DNA from: ZC4RG29 sp035304385
GTDB lineage: Bacteria; Bacteroidota; Bacteroidia; Cytophagales; Cyclobacteriaceae
Assembly: GCA_035304385.1 (NCBI GenBank)
Contig: DATGQD010000046.1
Location: forward strand, 1-64,000
Reading direction: 5' to 3'
Length of the DNA: 64,000 nucleotides
The position numbers and the translations under genes were made by a program. Below are positions 51,316 to 60,361 of the stretch, piece after piece; position 1 is the first letter of the stretch, and each line of letters starts with the position of its first letter. The notes under the pieces are model-generated. The model ran no database searches and was not told the origin of the DNA. It was given only the letters and a program-made list of their open reading frames with translations.

Positions 51316-52680
51316 TCAACCTTCAGCGATTCCGCCGAAGAAAGTATAATAAGGTTCGTTGTTCAAGAGCCGATGGAGGTACAGCACAACTTCACGCGCG
51401 TGATAGTCGCCCCACATGCTGGACTCTCCGCACGGAATGCTTTTTCCCTCAGGTATATGATCCCAGCCGTTAGGCCTGTGATAAACGGAATGGAGGATCA
51501 GCCCCTCATGGTCTTCCTGCTCAGAAAGATAAGGCGGTTGCAGCAGCGTACGCACTACGGACAATCCGGCCTGAAAGTATTTCTCTCCGGCAGCCTTGTC
51601 GGTCGTCCCCAGGTATTTACCCAGGCGCAGCAGCCCTTGCGCCGCAATGGCTGCTGCGGAACTGTCTACGGGTTCATGAGGATTTTCAGGATCTGAAACG
51701 CGGTCATAGCGTGGATCAAGGCGATGGAGTTCAGGTGCGCCGGTATCCCAGTAGGGTATCCCGTCTTTGCAGGTGTGTTCAATGTAAAAGTCGCACGTAG
51801 CCCGCGCTGCCTTGAGACACATGGCGATGATCTCGTCGCTGGCATAAGAAGGAAATGCTGCCAGAAATTCCAGCTCCTCGGCAAATCCGCACATCGCCCA
51901 TGCCAGGCCTCGTGTCCACGTGGTAAAGCCGCTATATCCTTGCTGCGCGTTGGGACAGCGATAGTTGCCGTCATTGACATTGAAGATGCTTTCATGCGCA
52001 GTGCGTCCCCGGACATCATACGCATCACGTCCCTCGCCATAGTATACTGAATACTGCGCCGTAGCCACAAGGTGTTGGATGGCGCGTCCTGCCAGGGATA
52101 TCTTCCTGTCGTTCTCACCCATGAGTACATGGCCAAGGGCCTCGGCAAGCATCAGGATCCGACACGAGCGGATGGTATCCACAAACAGAGAATGCGGTCC
52201 ATTGAATGAATACATGTAGCCTCCATCCGGAAGTGCAGTCCATCGCATACCCTGAACCGCCCCGCTCACCCGCAATGCCAGCGTGTAGAAGTCGGCCTCC
52301 CGTTCGTTGTACGGTACCTTTCCTTCGTTCATCAGCCGAAGCAGGTTGCCATACGTGCTGACGTTGTTGAAGCCGTGGTCATGCACACCCTGATGGGTAA
52401 GGTGCGGAGCCATACGCTCGGTGGTATGCCGTCGCCCCAGGTTCAGAAAGAATTCGTCTCCGGTGGCGTCGTATTGAAGGAGTGCCGAACCGTATTGAAA
52501 CCCCTGGGTCCATTCCGTCCAGCCGCGAGTCGTATACTTACCCTTTACCGTAAAGACGGGGGCCCCGGACGCCGGGTCCCACGATTTTTCGATCGCCCGG
52601 ATCTTATTCCCGGACAATTCCCAGAACCTGGTAATGGCTTGTTTGAGCTGTTCAGGCTTTAATGTTGTGTCGACTACCAT
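51316..52680 (-). CDS. GH88 unsaturated glucuronyl/galacturonyl hydrolase
   Basis: This 454-residue (alpha/alpha)6-barrel enzyme hydrates 4,5-unsaturated uronyl residues at the ends of oligosaccharides, leading to release of the unsaturated sugar. GH88 features include FQYGSALLQYDATGDE, HDHGFNNVSTYGNL, SLFVDTIRSCRILMLAEAL (one likely catalytic Asp), GFTTWTRGLAWAMCGFAEEL and DSSAAAIAAQGLLRLG. No signal peptide is seen, so it acts in the cytoplasm on imported oligosaccharides. The ATG at 52680 overlaps the symporter's TGA by one base (TGATG). Confidence 0.9.
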   Translation of the reverse strand: MVVDTTLKPEQLKQAITRFWELSGNKIRAIEKSWDPASGAPVFTVKGKYTTRGWTEWTQGFQYGSALLQYDATGDEFFLNLGRRHTTERMAPHLTHQGVHDHGFNNVSTYGNLLRLMNEGKVPYNEREADFYTLALRVSGAVQGMRWTALPDGGYMYSFNGPHSLFVDTIRSCRILMLAEALGHVLMGENDRKISLAGRAIQHLVATAQYSVYYGEGRDAYDVRGRTAHESIFNVNDGNYRCPNAQQGYSGFTTWTRGLAWAMCGFAEELEFLAAFPSYASDEIIAMCLKAARATCDFYIEHTCKDGIPYWDTGAPELHRLDPRYDRVSDPENPHEPVDSSAAAIAAQGLLRLGKYLGTTDKAAGEKYFQAGLSVVRTLLQPPYLSEQEDHEGLILHSVYHRPNGWDHIPEGKSIPCGESSMWGDYHAREVVLYLHRLLNNEPYYTFFGGIAEG

Positions 52681-54107
52681 CAATTTTTCAACGTATTAGA
52701 TGCAGTTACCACTTTCACCCTTCGTGCATGCCAGCCCGCTATCGCCAGCGTGGAAACGAGCATGAACCCGTATAACAGGATATCAAGATTCAGCGCGCCC
52801 ACCCTCATCGGCAGGACGCCAATTGTAGCCAGGAAAATGACGAGCAGGGAAAGGGCGGAAATAAAGATAACGGCACGCGGAGGCCGTTCGAACGTGACCG
52901 CACAAAGTACGATCGGTGCCATCATCGCCGTGCCGGTAAAGCTGAGGCGCGCCAGCAGCGCAAGTTGGTCGCTCATATACACCGAGAATATGAGGACCAC
53001 TACTGAAAAGACGAATATCCCGATACGGGTATAGCGCATGACGACGTGATCGTCACCTCTGAGCAACGATCTTAACTCACTGCCAAGTGCAAATATCTGT
53101 GCGTTGGTGGTCGACAAACACGCAGCGAAAAGCCCGACCACAGCCAGTGCGGCTACCGGGTTGGGCTGATCCCATAGCAATGCCGATGCGATAAACTCCG
53201 ACGTTGCAGCGTCGGGATATTTAATTGCTCCGTACAAGCCGATAAAAACAGTCGGCAGGATTACAAGTATCGCAAAGATTCCCACAGCATAGGCCATACG
53301 GTGCACACCCCTCAAATCCTGCATCACAACCAATCGTGTAGTAAGCTGAGGTTGGGTTACCGGAATCATCATAATGGCGATGGTCGACCCGATCAGAAAC
53401 TGGATCGTGAACAAGCCATTAGGGCCCGGAAGGGAGAGTAATGCAGGATTGGTCTCTTCCAGCCTTTCGAATGTAGCGGTCAGCCCTCCCGCAAGGTCGA
53501 GGCAATAGATCCCGATGATCCAGATCACAAGGAGTAGCAAGAGGGCCTGGATAGCATCGCTGAAAACAATAGCTTTAAGTCCTCCGATCTCAGCATATAT
53601 CAACATAATGATTACGATAATCACCGACCAGCCCCAATCGGGTAATGCATCAGGGATTGTGGCGTCGAGGAAGATAGAGATCCCGCGTATCTGAATGGCA
53701 ACGTAGGGCACGAGAAAAATGAACGCCGCGATAAAGAAGAGGTAACCCGCCCACGGCGTACCGAAGCATGCACTCATGAGACCCGACACGCCCTTGAATC
53801 CCGTTGTCTTTGCACGCTTGCGCAGCTTGTAGCCAAACCACAAAATAAAGAACACCATCACCCCATCGGAGAAGGCGAGGAAGATCCAGGCGCCTACGCC
53901 GTGGTTGCGAAAGAAATCAGGCATGCCCTGAAATGTGAAGGCGCTGAACAAGGCCGCAGCAAATGTCAGGAAGCCCAGGATTGCCCCAATGTTCGATCCC
54001 GCAAGCATGAACTCGTCGGATGTCCTATTCCTTTTGTACGACTTAACCGACGCGGCGATGAGCAGGGCAATGAAGATTGCGAAGAAGAAGATCAACCATC
54101 CCGTCAT
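52680..54107 (-). CDS. Sodium:solute symporter (SSS family)
   Basis: This 475-residue symporter has 12-13 hydrophobic segments. The family pattern includes an N-terminal KRNRTSDEFMLAGSNIGAILGFLTFAAALFSAFTFQG, split here for length; then FIAAFIFLVPYVAIQIRGI, AEIGGLKAIVFSDAIQALLLL and LFAACLSTTNAQIFALGSEL. It probably imports the substrate of the GH88 enzyme encoded next, perhaps an unsaturated oligouronide or a glycoside. It is five bases downstream of a small two-helix protein that may be its accessory subunit. Confidence 0.9.
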   Translation of the reverse strand: MTGWLIFFFAIFIALLIAASVKSYKRNRTSDEFMLAGSNIGAILGFLTFAAALFSAFTFQGMPDFFRNHGVGAWIFLAFSDGVMVFFILWFGYKLRKRAKTTGFKGVSGLMSACFGTPWAGYLFFIAAFIFLVPYVAIQIRGISIFLDATIPDALPDWGWSVIIVIIMLIYAEIGGLKAIVFSDAIQALLLLLVIWIIGIYCLDLAGGLTATFERLEETNPALLSLPGPNGLFTIQFLIGSTIAIMMIPVTQPQLTTRLVVMQDLRGVHRMAYAVGIFAILVILPTVFIGLYGAIKYPDAATSEFIASALLWDQPNPVAALAVVGLFAACLSTTNAQIFALGSELRSLLRGDDHVVMRYTRIGIFVFSVVVLIFSVYMSDQLALLARLSFTGTAMMAPIVLCAVTFERPPRAVIFISALSLLVIFLATIGVLPMRVGALNLDILLYGFMLVSTLAIAGWHARRVKVVTASNTLKN

Positions 54108-54112
54108 ATCAC

Positions 54113-54307
54113 TCAGTCGTCATGGTGAGGAAAATAGCGGGCGCCCAGATAGGTCAGGAGCACGAGCACACCGGTGAGGAATATGCCGGTCCAGAGCACA
54201 TACGGAAGCGACAACAGCTTCGGCTTAATGACACCGGGGGTGAACACCACGCCGTAAGCCACAACAATGCAGACGACGGCGAGCGTGACGAGAAGTTTCC
54301 ATTTCAT
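54113..54307 (-). CDS. 64-residue two-helix membrane protein, probable SSS accessory subunit
   Basis: This small protein starts at ATG 54307 and has two membrane helices (KLLVTLAVVCIVVAYGVVF and LWTGIFLTGVLVLLTYLGA) linked by a Pro/Lys-rich turn, and an acidic end HHDD. SSS transporters are often encoded with similar small proteins (YhdT-like, DUF3311, DUF485). It is the first gene of the five-gene operon and lies five bases before the symporter gene. Family membership is inferred from size, topology and position. Confidence 0.75.
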   Translation of the reverse strand: MKWKLLVTLAVVCIVVAYGVVFTPGVIKPKLLSLPYVLWTGIFLTGVLVLLTYLGARYFPHHDD

Positions 54308-54355
54308 AGGATTGGGGATCAGGTAAAGGCGAATATGGATAATTTCAAACGATTT

Positions 54356-54363
54356 CAAAGGTA
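54356..54363 (-). promoter_or_regulatory. TAnnTTTG box of the SSS-GH88 operon
   Basis: TACCTTTG on the minus strand matches the -7 consensus and lies 48 bases before the first ATG of the operon. A palindrome sits just upstream at 54384-54401, in the place where a regulator would touch the polymerase. Confidence 0.48.
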
Positions 54364-54383
54364 AATTCCGCACCGTTTGATCT

Positions 54384-54401
54384 CATACGCAACTGCGCAT
54401 G
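54384..54401. promoter_or_regulatory. 18-nt palindrome, candidate operator
   Basis: CATACGCAACTGCGCATG is palindromic except at two base pairs (arms CATnCGCA and TGCGnATG). It is 20 bases upstream of the TAnnTTTG box of the catabolic operon and between it and the divergent gene at 54473. No regulator gene is adjacent. Confidence 0.45.
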
Positions 54402-54472
54402 AAACCAGTACCGACAGATTAGCCATTGGACATTGATCCGACAGGTCTTACCTTTCCGGCTCAATAGCCCCC

Positions 54473-55183
54473 ATGAAACAAAAAAGACACATTCTTATAG
54501 CCATCCTGTGGATACTGGTATTGCCGGCATATGCCCAGGAAAGTGAGTTCCTGAAAGGACCATTCAATAGCGGACACAAGGTGACCTTCAAAGCGCCTTT
54601 TCATTTTATTGAAGAAGACCTCGACACCGTACAACTGGAGTATGTGGGACGCATCCGGGTTGCATCGGGCAATACGCCATCGCTACGGTCCATATACCGC
54701 GAATTAGAGACACGTGCACGAAGAAGCGGCGCCAACGCGTTTCGTCTCATCAGTTTCGACAAGCCCGGTGCCACGCTCACGGCCGACCTGTACTTCCTTA
54801 ATGACGATGCGGTGAGCAAAAACAATTTACTGAAGCCGCTCAACACCGTTTATGTATTTGGGGGCGACCTCTATGGGCACACAACACACGACGCTTTCGA
54901 ACTCAACGGACAGGTCCGGAACATCCGAAACGGCACTTACGTCAAACACACCCTTGGAGAGGGGGAGCGCGCCAAGCTCATGAAGGGAACGATAACCGGC
55001 ACGGTGATGTGGATCACCTGGAAGCCCAACCAGCTCCCTGCCTACTACAGCGTGCGGGCGTTTGGCAAGAAAGCGGTAGTGAAACGCACGACGGTAAGCC
55101 AATCGGCAAAGCCAGGGAAATTTATTGCCGTTGACCGTGCGTTGGGAGCACTTCTTGCGGTCGTCCTGGAACCGTTGGAGTAG
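54473..55183 (+). CDS. Secreted protein of unknown function
   Basis: This 236-residue protein has a signal peptide (MKQKRHILIAILWILVLPAYAQ). The mature part begins with SEFLKGPFNSGHKVTFKAPFHF, has an alpha/beta-looking middle (RELETRARRSGANAFRLISFD) of the kind seen in YdgH/heavy-metal-type small folds, and ends with a strand-rich half containing YVKHTLGEGERAKLMKGT and SVRAFGKKAVVKRTTV. No cysteines suggest a periplasmic or surface protein. I do not recognise a family. It is divergent from the SSS operon and may share its upstream region. Confidence 0.72.
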   Translation: MKQKRHILIAILWILVLPAYAQESEFLKGPFNSGHKVTFKAPFHFIEEDLDTVQLEYVGRIRVASGNTPSLRSIYRELETRARRSGANAFRLISFDKPGATLTADLYFLNDDAVSKNNLLKPLNTVYVFGGDLYGHTTHDAFELNGQVRNIRNGTYVKHTLGEGERAKLMKGTITGTVMWITWKPNQLPAYYSVRAFGKKAVVKRTTVSQSAKPGKFIAVDRALGALLAVVLEPLE

Positions 55184-55187
55184 AGGC

Positions 55188-55209
55188 AGGAGCAGGGGCC
55201 CCTGCGTCT
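55188..55209. terminator. GC-rich hairpin between convergent genes
   Basis: GCAGGGGCCCCTGC (55192-55205) is a perfect palindrome, extended by imperfect pairing on both sides. It fills the 36-base gap between two convergent genes. It shares the GCAGG theme of the repeats at 29891-29929. Confidence 0.45.
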
Positions 55210-55219
55210 GCATCTATTC

Positions 55220-55927
55220 TCATCGTGCTCCGAAAACTTTTTTCAAAAGCTCAGTGGTTCGTGCCACGGGATCCTCGCGGATACGCTTTTCTTCTTTCGC
55301 GATCATAACGAACAAGCCATCGATCGCCTTGTTTGTGGCGTAGTCGTCCAGGTCAGGATTGACTTTCTCCACGAGGGGAATGCGGTTGTAGGTTGTGACT
55401 ATGTCGCTGTAATAGCGTGTGGCATTGACCTTGTCGAGAGAAGCCTTGATCACGGGTTTGAATTTCTCGGCAAGCCGTTCACCCGTCGTCCGCCGAAGGT
55501 ATTGTGTGGCCGCATCATCTTCACCTCTTAAAATGCTCCAGGCGTCTTGTATCGTCATCGACTTGATCGCGTCTATAAAAATAGGCTTGGCCTCGCGTGC
55601 AGCGTCCTCAGCGCCGCGGTTTAGGGTAAGGATAAACTTGTCGACTTCGCCACCCAGCCCGATCTGCCGGAGTCGGTCCTCAACTTTCTTGACATCCGGT
55701 GGAAATGGAATCTTGATTTCAGGATTTCCAAAGTAGCCATCTGTTTGCGACACCAGGTCCGCACCCCACGACACGCCTTTGATCAGCGCCTCCTTAAGGC
55801 CTTCCGCGACTTCCGAAGACGTGGGCGAGCTCCCCAGAGTCCTGTTTACATCGCCGATCGCCTGGTTGATTTGTGCCGTCGTGCAGGAGCCCAGCACGAC
55901 AGCCAGCAGCAGGAATGTTCTTTTCAT
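55220..55927 (-). CDS. DUF4197 lipoprotein
   Basis: This 235-residue protein has a signal sequence ending in VLGSC, with a lipidation Cys near residue 15. The ATG at 55927 is preferred to the ATG at 55942, since it sets the signal peptide. DUF4197 blocks include EGLKEALIKGVSWGADLVSQTDGYFGNPEIKIPFP, split here, VEDRLRQIGLGGEVDKFILTLNRGAEDAA, and AWSILRGEDDAATQYLRRTTGERL, ending with YATNKAIDGLFVMIAKEEKRIR. The function is unknown; it is presumably in the periplasm. It is divergent from cinA. Confidence 0.9.
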   Translation of the reverse strand: MKRTFLLLAVVLGSCTTAQINQAIGDVNRTLGSSPTSSEVAEGLKEALIKGVSWGADLVSQTDGYFGNPEIKIPFPPDVKKVEDRLRQIGLGGEVDKFILTLNRGAEDAAREAKPIFIDAIKSMTIQDAWSILRGEDDAATQYLRRTTGERLAEKFKPVIKASLDKVNATRYYSDIVTTYNRIPLVEKVNPDLDDYATNKAIDGLFVMIAKEEKRIREDPVARTTELLKKVFGAR

Positions 55928-56054
55928 AACGGATTTTACCATTGTGTTCAAAAGGTATGAATCTTATCCCTGTCAATAAACGCCGAAACCGATATTTGCG
56001 GTATTTTTCGGACGCTATCACATTCCGGCAAGATAATTTGCGTGATTAAATTCC

Positions 56055-57302
56055 ATGGCAATCGTTAAGGCAGAGATACTGGCGATCGGCGACGAACTGT
56101 TGTACGGTCAGACGTTGGACACAAACTCGCATTACATTAGCGGCGAAATGGACAAGATCGGGGTACGTGTAGTGCGGCGTACCACCGTGGGTGACAACGA
56201 GCGTGATATCCTCAAGAGCTTTGCCGAAGCAGAATCGCGCGCTGATATCATTCTCATCTCCGGTGGCCTGGGGCCTACCAGCGACGATCTTACCAAACCC
56301 TGCCTGGCCAAATATTTCGGCTGCGCGATCCGCATCCATGAAGGCGCGTTGAAGGACGTGACCGAGTTCTTCCGGAGAAGAGGCCGTGAACTTACCGAAC
56401 TCAATCGCCAACAGGCGGCCCTGCCGGAATGCTGTGAGATGATTTCGAATCCGTACGGAACCGCGCCTGGCATGTGGTTCGATCAAAGAGGAAAAATATT
56501 CGTCTCCATGCCGGGTGTTCCATATGAGATGGTTCACATGATGCAGGAGCAGGTCATCCCCAGGTTGCGCCGCAGGTTTGTGATGCCCGTTATTGTTCAC
56601 CAGATGATTCGTACTGCGGGCATCGGAGAGTCGTTCCTCGCTGAAAAAATTGCATCGTGGGAACAAAGCCTTCCCGATCACATACGCTTAGCCTACTTAC
56701 CGGGCGAGGGCGGCGTGAGGTTAAGGCTTACCGGTTTCGGCGACGACAGAGCGAAAATCCAAAAAGAGATCGACGCGTTGCGGGAAGCCCTCATTCCGTT
56801 TGCCGGGTCGTACATATTCGGATTCTCAGATGAACCGTTGGAAGTAGTAGTCGGTAACCTATTACTGGAGAAAGGGCTTAGCCTGTCCGCCGCGGAAAGT
56901 TGTACGGGAGGGTATCTCTCCCATGCGATCACTTCCGTTCCCGGAGCGTCCGCATATTTTCTCGGTAGCGTCGTCGCGTATGCGAACGACATCAAGATAA
57001 AAATGCTTGGTGTAAGTCCCGACACCCTCACACAATACGGTGCCGTGAGCGAACAAACCGTCGGCGAGATGGCCATGGGTGTACGAGCACGTTTTGGCAC
57101 CGACCTGGGCGTGGCTACCAGCGGTATTGCCGGACCCGACGGCGGCACACCAGAGAAGCCCGTGGGCACGATATGGATTGCCTGCGCCGATGGGAATGGT
57201 GTCCAGACGCGAAAGCTCCAGCTCGCGAAGGATCGCCTCGTAAACATCAGGCTTACAACCACCGCCGTGCTGAACATGGTCCGGCTGCACATTCAAGGTT
57301 AA
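56055..57302 (+). CDS. cinA: CinA family nicotinamide-nucleotide amidohydrolase
   Basis: This 415-residue protein has an N-terminal MoCF-like domain (KAEILAIGDELLYGQTLDTN, LISGGLGPTSDDLTK) and a C-terminal amidohydrolase domain (LSAAESCTGGYLSHAITSVPG with the catalytic Ser/Cys region, then VGTIWIACADG). The C-terminal domain deamidates nicotinamide mononucleotide in pyridine nucleotide salvage in well-studied members. It is convergent with the pyruvate phosphate dikinase gene. Length and domain order are typical. Confidence 0.95.
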   Translation: MAIVKAEILAIGDELLYGQTLDTNSHYISGEMDKIGVRVVRRTTVGDNERDILKSFAEAESRADIILISGGLGPTSDDLTKPCLAKYFGCAIRIHEGALKDVTEFFRRRGRELTELNRQQAALPECCEMISNPYGTAPGMWFDQRGKIFVSMPGVPYEMVHMMQEQVIPRLRRRFVMPVIVHQMIRTAGIGESFLAEKIASWEQSLPDHIRLAYLPGEGGVRLRLTGFGDDRAKIQKEIDALREALIPFAGSYIFGFSDEPLEVVVGNLLLEKGLSLSAAESCTGGYLSHAITSVPGASAYFLGSVVAYANDIKIKMLGVSPDTLTQYGAVSEQTVGEMAMGVRARFGTDLGVATSGIAGPDGGTPEKPVGTIWIACADGNGVQTRKLQLAKDRLVNIRLTTTAVLNMVRLHIQG

Positions 57303-57340
57303 ACCCCGCATCCCGTTGCGGCGTCAACTCCCTTATATCA

Positions 57341-60169
57341 TCAGCCCGCTGTTTTCATCGCCACCAGTCGTGCCTGAGCTGCTGCAAGGCGTGCTACTGG
57401 AACTCTGGGTGATGAGCACGACACATAATCGAGTCCCAGCTTGTGACAAAAGTGAATCGACGCCGGATGGCCACCATGCTCGCCGCAAATCCCAATTTTA
57501 AGATCAGGCTTCGCTTGCCTTCCTTCGGTAACCGCGAGTTTCATCAGCCGTCCCACCCCTGTTTCGTCAAGCGCTTCGAATGGATTGTCTTTCAACAGCC
57601 CCTTTTCAATGTATTGGGGCAGGAATTTGTTTTCCGCGTCTTCCCGCGAGAAACTGAACGTAGCCTGAGTGAGGTCGTTGGTGCCAAAGGAGAAGAAGTC
57701 AGCTTCCTTCGCAAGCTCGTCTGCCGCAAGGCAGGCCCGCACAACTTCAACCATACTGCCAAACCGGAAGGTAAGGCTAACCTTGCTTCTGCTTTCGATC
57801 TCCGACCGTAATTCGTCGACCAACGACTTAACCTGATTGAGTTCCTCCGCCGTGCAGACTTGCGGGACCATGATTTCGGGATTGACCTTCACTCCTTTTT
57901 CTATACAGTCGGCCGTGGCCTCAAGGATAGCAGCAATTTGCATCCGGTATATTTCGGGGAAGGTCAGACCCAGACGCACACCACGGTGACCAAGCATGGG
58001 GTTCACCTCATGAAGCTCCTTCACCTTCCGTAGCATCTGTTCCTTCTTTTCGATGGCTTGCTCTACCAGCTGCACACCATCCATGTTGAACGGGAGCGGT
58101 GATTTTTCCGCGATGGCCAGGTCAGCATTCAACATTCGCAAGCTGCCGAAGAGGTTAGCGACACCGCTGACCGTCTCGCGAAGGTGGTGAAGATGATCCA
58201 GCTCCTGCGTCAGCACCTCACTCGTGGGGAGGAATTCGTGAATGGGCGGATCAAGAAGACGAATCGTGACTGGGCGAGATCCCATGACCATGAGGATTTC
58301 GCGGAAATCGTTCTGTTGCATTTCCTTCAGGCGTTCAAGTGCGGCGGCACGAACTTCTGCGGTGGGTGCCAGGATCATTTCAAGGACGACAGGCAAGCGA
58401 TCCACCGCGTTAAACATGCGTTCCGTTCGACACAGTCCGATACCTTTCACTCCATAACTCAATGCCTTCGACGCTGCTTCGGGTGTGTCGGCGTTTGCCA
58501 TCACCTGGAGTGACGCGACCTCGTCCGCCCATGCGAGAATGGTATGAAGTTCCTTCGAAAACTCCGGCTCCACTGTTGCGATGACGCCGGGATACACATA
58601 CCCGGTGGTGCCGTCGATGGTAATGTAGTCGCCTTCGTGAATGGTCTTCTCTCCGATCTGTGCAGTGCGGAGATTCACGTCGACATGAATACCTTCAGCC
58701 CCTGCCACACACGGTTTGCCTATACTTCGTGCGACAACAGCCGCGTGAGATGTCTTTCCTCCGCGACTGGTAAGCACCCCCTGCGCTGCGAAGAATCCAT
58801 GAATGTCTTCAGGCTTGGTTTCTTCTCGGACCAGGATCACCTTCTCTCCTGCGCGTCCCAGCAGCTCGGCACGGTCGGCGTCGAAGACGACGTGTCCTGA
58901 TGCCGCACCGGGAGACGCGGGGAGGCCTTTGGCGATCGGCTTGACATCGCTGGAAGGGTCAAGCGTCGGGTGAAGCAATTGCTCCAGCAAGTCGGGTTTG
59001 ATACGCATGAGAGCCTCGTCGCGGGTGATCAGACCTTCGTTGGCCATTTCCACAGACGTGCGGACCAACGCCGTGGTGTTCATTTTGCCGTTGCGCGTCT
59101 GCAGGCAGTAGAGCACACCGTGTTCGATCGTATACTCAAAGTCTTGTACCTCGCGGTAATGTTGCTCGAGTTTTTCACGCAGCTTTTCGAGTTCCGCGTA
59201 TTGTTCAGGCATCTCATCGGCCAGTTCGCTTACCGGTTTGGGTGTCCGGATACCGGCCACGACATCTTCACCTTGCGCGTTGACCAGGTATTCGCCAAAC
59301 ATTACGTTCTCTCCTGTGCCGGGATCGCGGGTAAAGCCTACGCCCGTCGCCGAGTCGTTGCCCATGTTACCAAATACCATCGTGACAACGTTGACCGCGG
59401 TACCGTTTGCCATATCCGGTGTGATCTTGAACTCGCGCCTGTAGTCTACGGCACGTTTTCCCATCCACGAGTTAAAGACCGCTTTGATGGCGATTTCAAG
59501 TTGTTCATAGACATCCTCGGGGAAGGGTCTGCCCAGCGTTTCCTGAACGACGTTGAGGAAACGATCACTCACCTCTTTAAGATCTTCCGCGGTGAGCCCG
59601 ATGTCGGCCTTGACGCCCGCTCTTTGCTTTACTTCCTCAAAGTGCTGGTCAAACGCTTCGTCGGGAACACCCAATGCCACCTTTCCGAAGAGCTGAATAA
59701 ACCGTCGGTACGCATCATAGCCGAACCGCTCATTGCCGCTTCGCTTGATAAGACCCTTGAGCGTTTCCCGATTCAGGCCCAGGTTCAGGATAGTATCCAT
59801 CATTCCCGGCATCGACAATGCCGATCCGGAACGAACGGAAACGAGGAGCGGGTTCTCGGCGTCACCGAAACGCTTGCCACTCGCCTCTTCCACACGCCGA
59901 ATGTGCTCACGAACCTCGTCCATCAATCCCCCCGGAAGATTCCGGTCGGGCGATGCCAGGTATTCAAGACACGCTTCCGTGGTGATCACGAAACCTGGCG
60001 GCACATTCAATCCGATCTGCGTCATCTCACAAAGATTGGCGCCTTTGCCCCCCAATAGCTTTTTATTGTTACCATCGCCTTCGGCGAAACTGTATACATA
60101 CTTTACCTTCCTTGTGGTGGACTTCCTTTCCTTCTCTTGAACTGAATCCACAGGCATTGTTGCGTTCAT
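57341..60169 (-). CDS. ppdK: Pyruvate, phosphate dikinase
   Basis: This 942-residue enzyme interconverts pyruvate, ATP and phosphate with phosphoenolpyruvate, AMP and pyrophosphate. The ATG at 60169 is chosen; the longer frame needs a TTG at 60235. The N-terminal ATP-grasp part begins FAEGDGNNKKLLGGKGANLCEM; the phospho-His lies in SRGGKTSHAAVVARSIGKPC around residue 430 (the usual GGMTSHAAV has Lys for Met); the PEP-binding barrel has GLCRTERMF, FGTNDLTQ and ICGEHGGHP near the C-terminus, the latter with the catalytic Cys. In Bacteroidota it can serve gluconeogenesis or energy-saving glycolysis. Confidence 0.97.
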   Translation of the reverse strand: MNATMPVDSVQEKERKSTTRKVKYVYSFAEGDGNNKKLLGGKGANLCEMTQIGLNVPPGFVITTEACLEYLASPDRNLPGGLMDEVREHIRRVEEASGKRFGDAENPLLVSVRSGSALSMPGMMDTILNLGLNRETLKGLIKRSGNERFGYDAYRRFIQLFGKVALGVPDEAFDQHFEEVKQRAGVKADIGLTAEDLKEVSDRFLNVVQETLGRPFPEDVYEQLEIAIKAVFNSWMGKRAVDYRREFKITPDMANGTAVNVVTMVFGNMGNDSATGVGFTRDPGTGENVMFGEYLVNAQGEDVVAGIRTPKPVSELADEMPEQYAELEKLREKLEQHYREVQDFEYTIEHGVLYCLQTRNGKMNTTALVRTSVEMANEGLITRDEALMRIKPDLLEQLLHPTLDPSSDVKPIAKGLPASPGAASGHVVFDADRAELLGRAGEKVILVREETKPEDIHGFFAAQGVLTSRGGKTSHAAVVARSIGKPCVAGAEGIHVDVNLRTAQIGEKTIHEGDYITIDGTTGYVYPGVIATVEPEFSKELHTILAWADEVASLQVMANADTPEAASKALSYGVKGIGLCRTERMFNAVDRLPVVLEMILAPTAEVRAAALERLKEMQQNDFREILMVMGSRPVTIRLLDPPIHEFLPTSEVLTQELDHLHHLRETVSGVANLFGSLRMLNADLAIAEKSPLPFNMDGVQLVEQAIEKKEQMLRKVKELHEVNPMLGHRGVRLGLTFPEIYRMQIAAILEATADCIEKGVKVNPEIMVPQVCTAEELNQVKSLVDELRSEIESRSKVSLTFRFGSMVEVVRACLAADELAKEADFFSFGTNDLTQATFSFSREDAENKFLPQYIEKGLLKDNPFEALDETGVGRLMKLAVTEGRQAKPDLKIGICGEHGGHPASIHFCHKLGLDYVSCSSPRVPVARLAAAQARLVAMKTAG

Positions 60170-60361
60170 GACGGTATTGTTTAATGTGTAATCAAGGTAG
60201 AGCTCGTCATGATAGGACTGAATGACGTTGATCAACGAAAAATTCTGATTGAAATCAGGGTAGTCATGGCCACCTCATGGCTTGTTTTAACTTCGAAAAG
60301 TAGACTTTGTTCTACGCTGAAATACTAATAACTTGCACCATGGTTCAAAACCCGTTTCAAG

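Noticed and set aside
58970..60058. 362-codon plus-strand open frame opposite ppdK
   Set aside because: It is covered entirely by pyruvate phosphate dikinase, which has the full set of catalytic motifs; the antisense product has none.
60170..60361. Promoter-like TAGACTTTG upstream of the E2 gene
   Set aside because: It has three rather than two bases between TA and TTTG and the spacing to the nearest TTG is short, so it was not listed as a feature.
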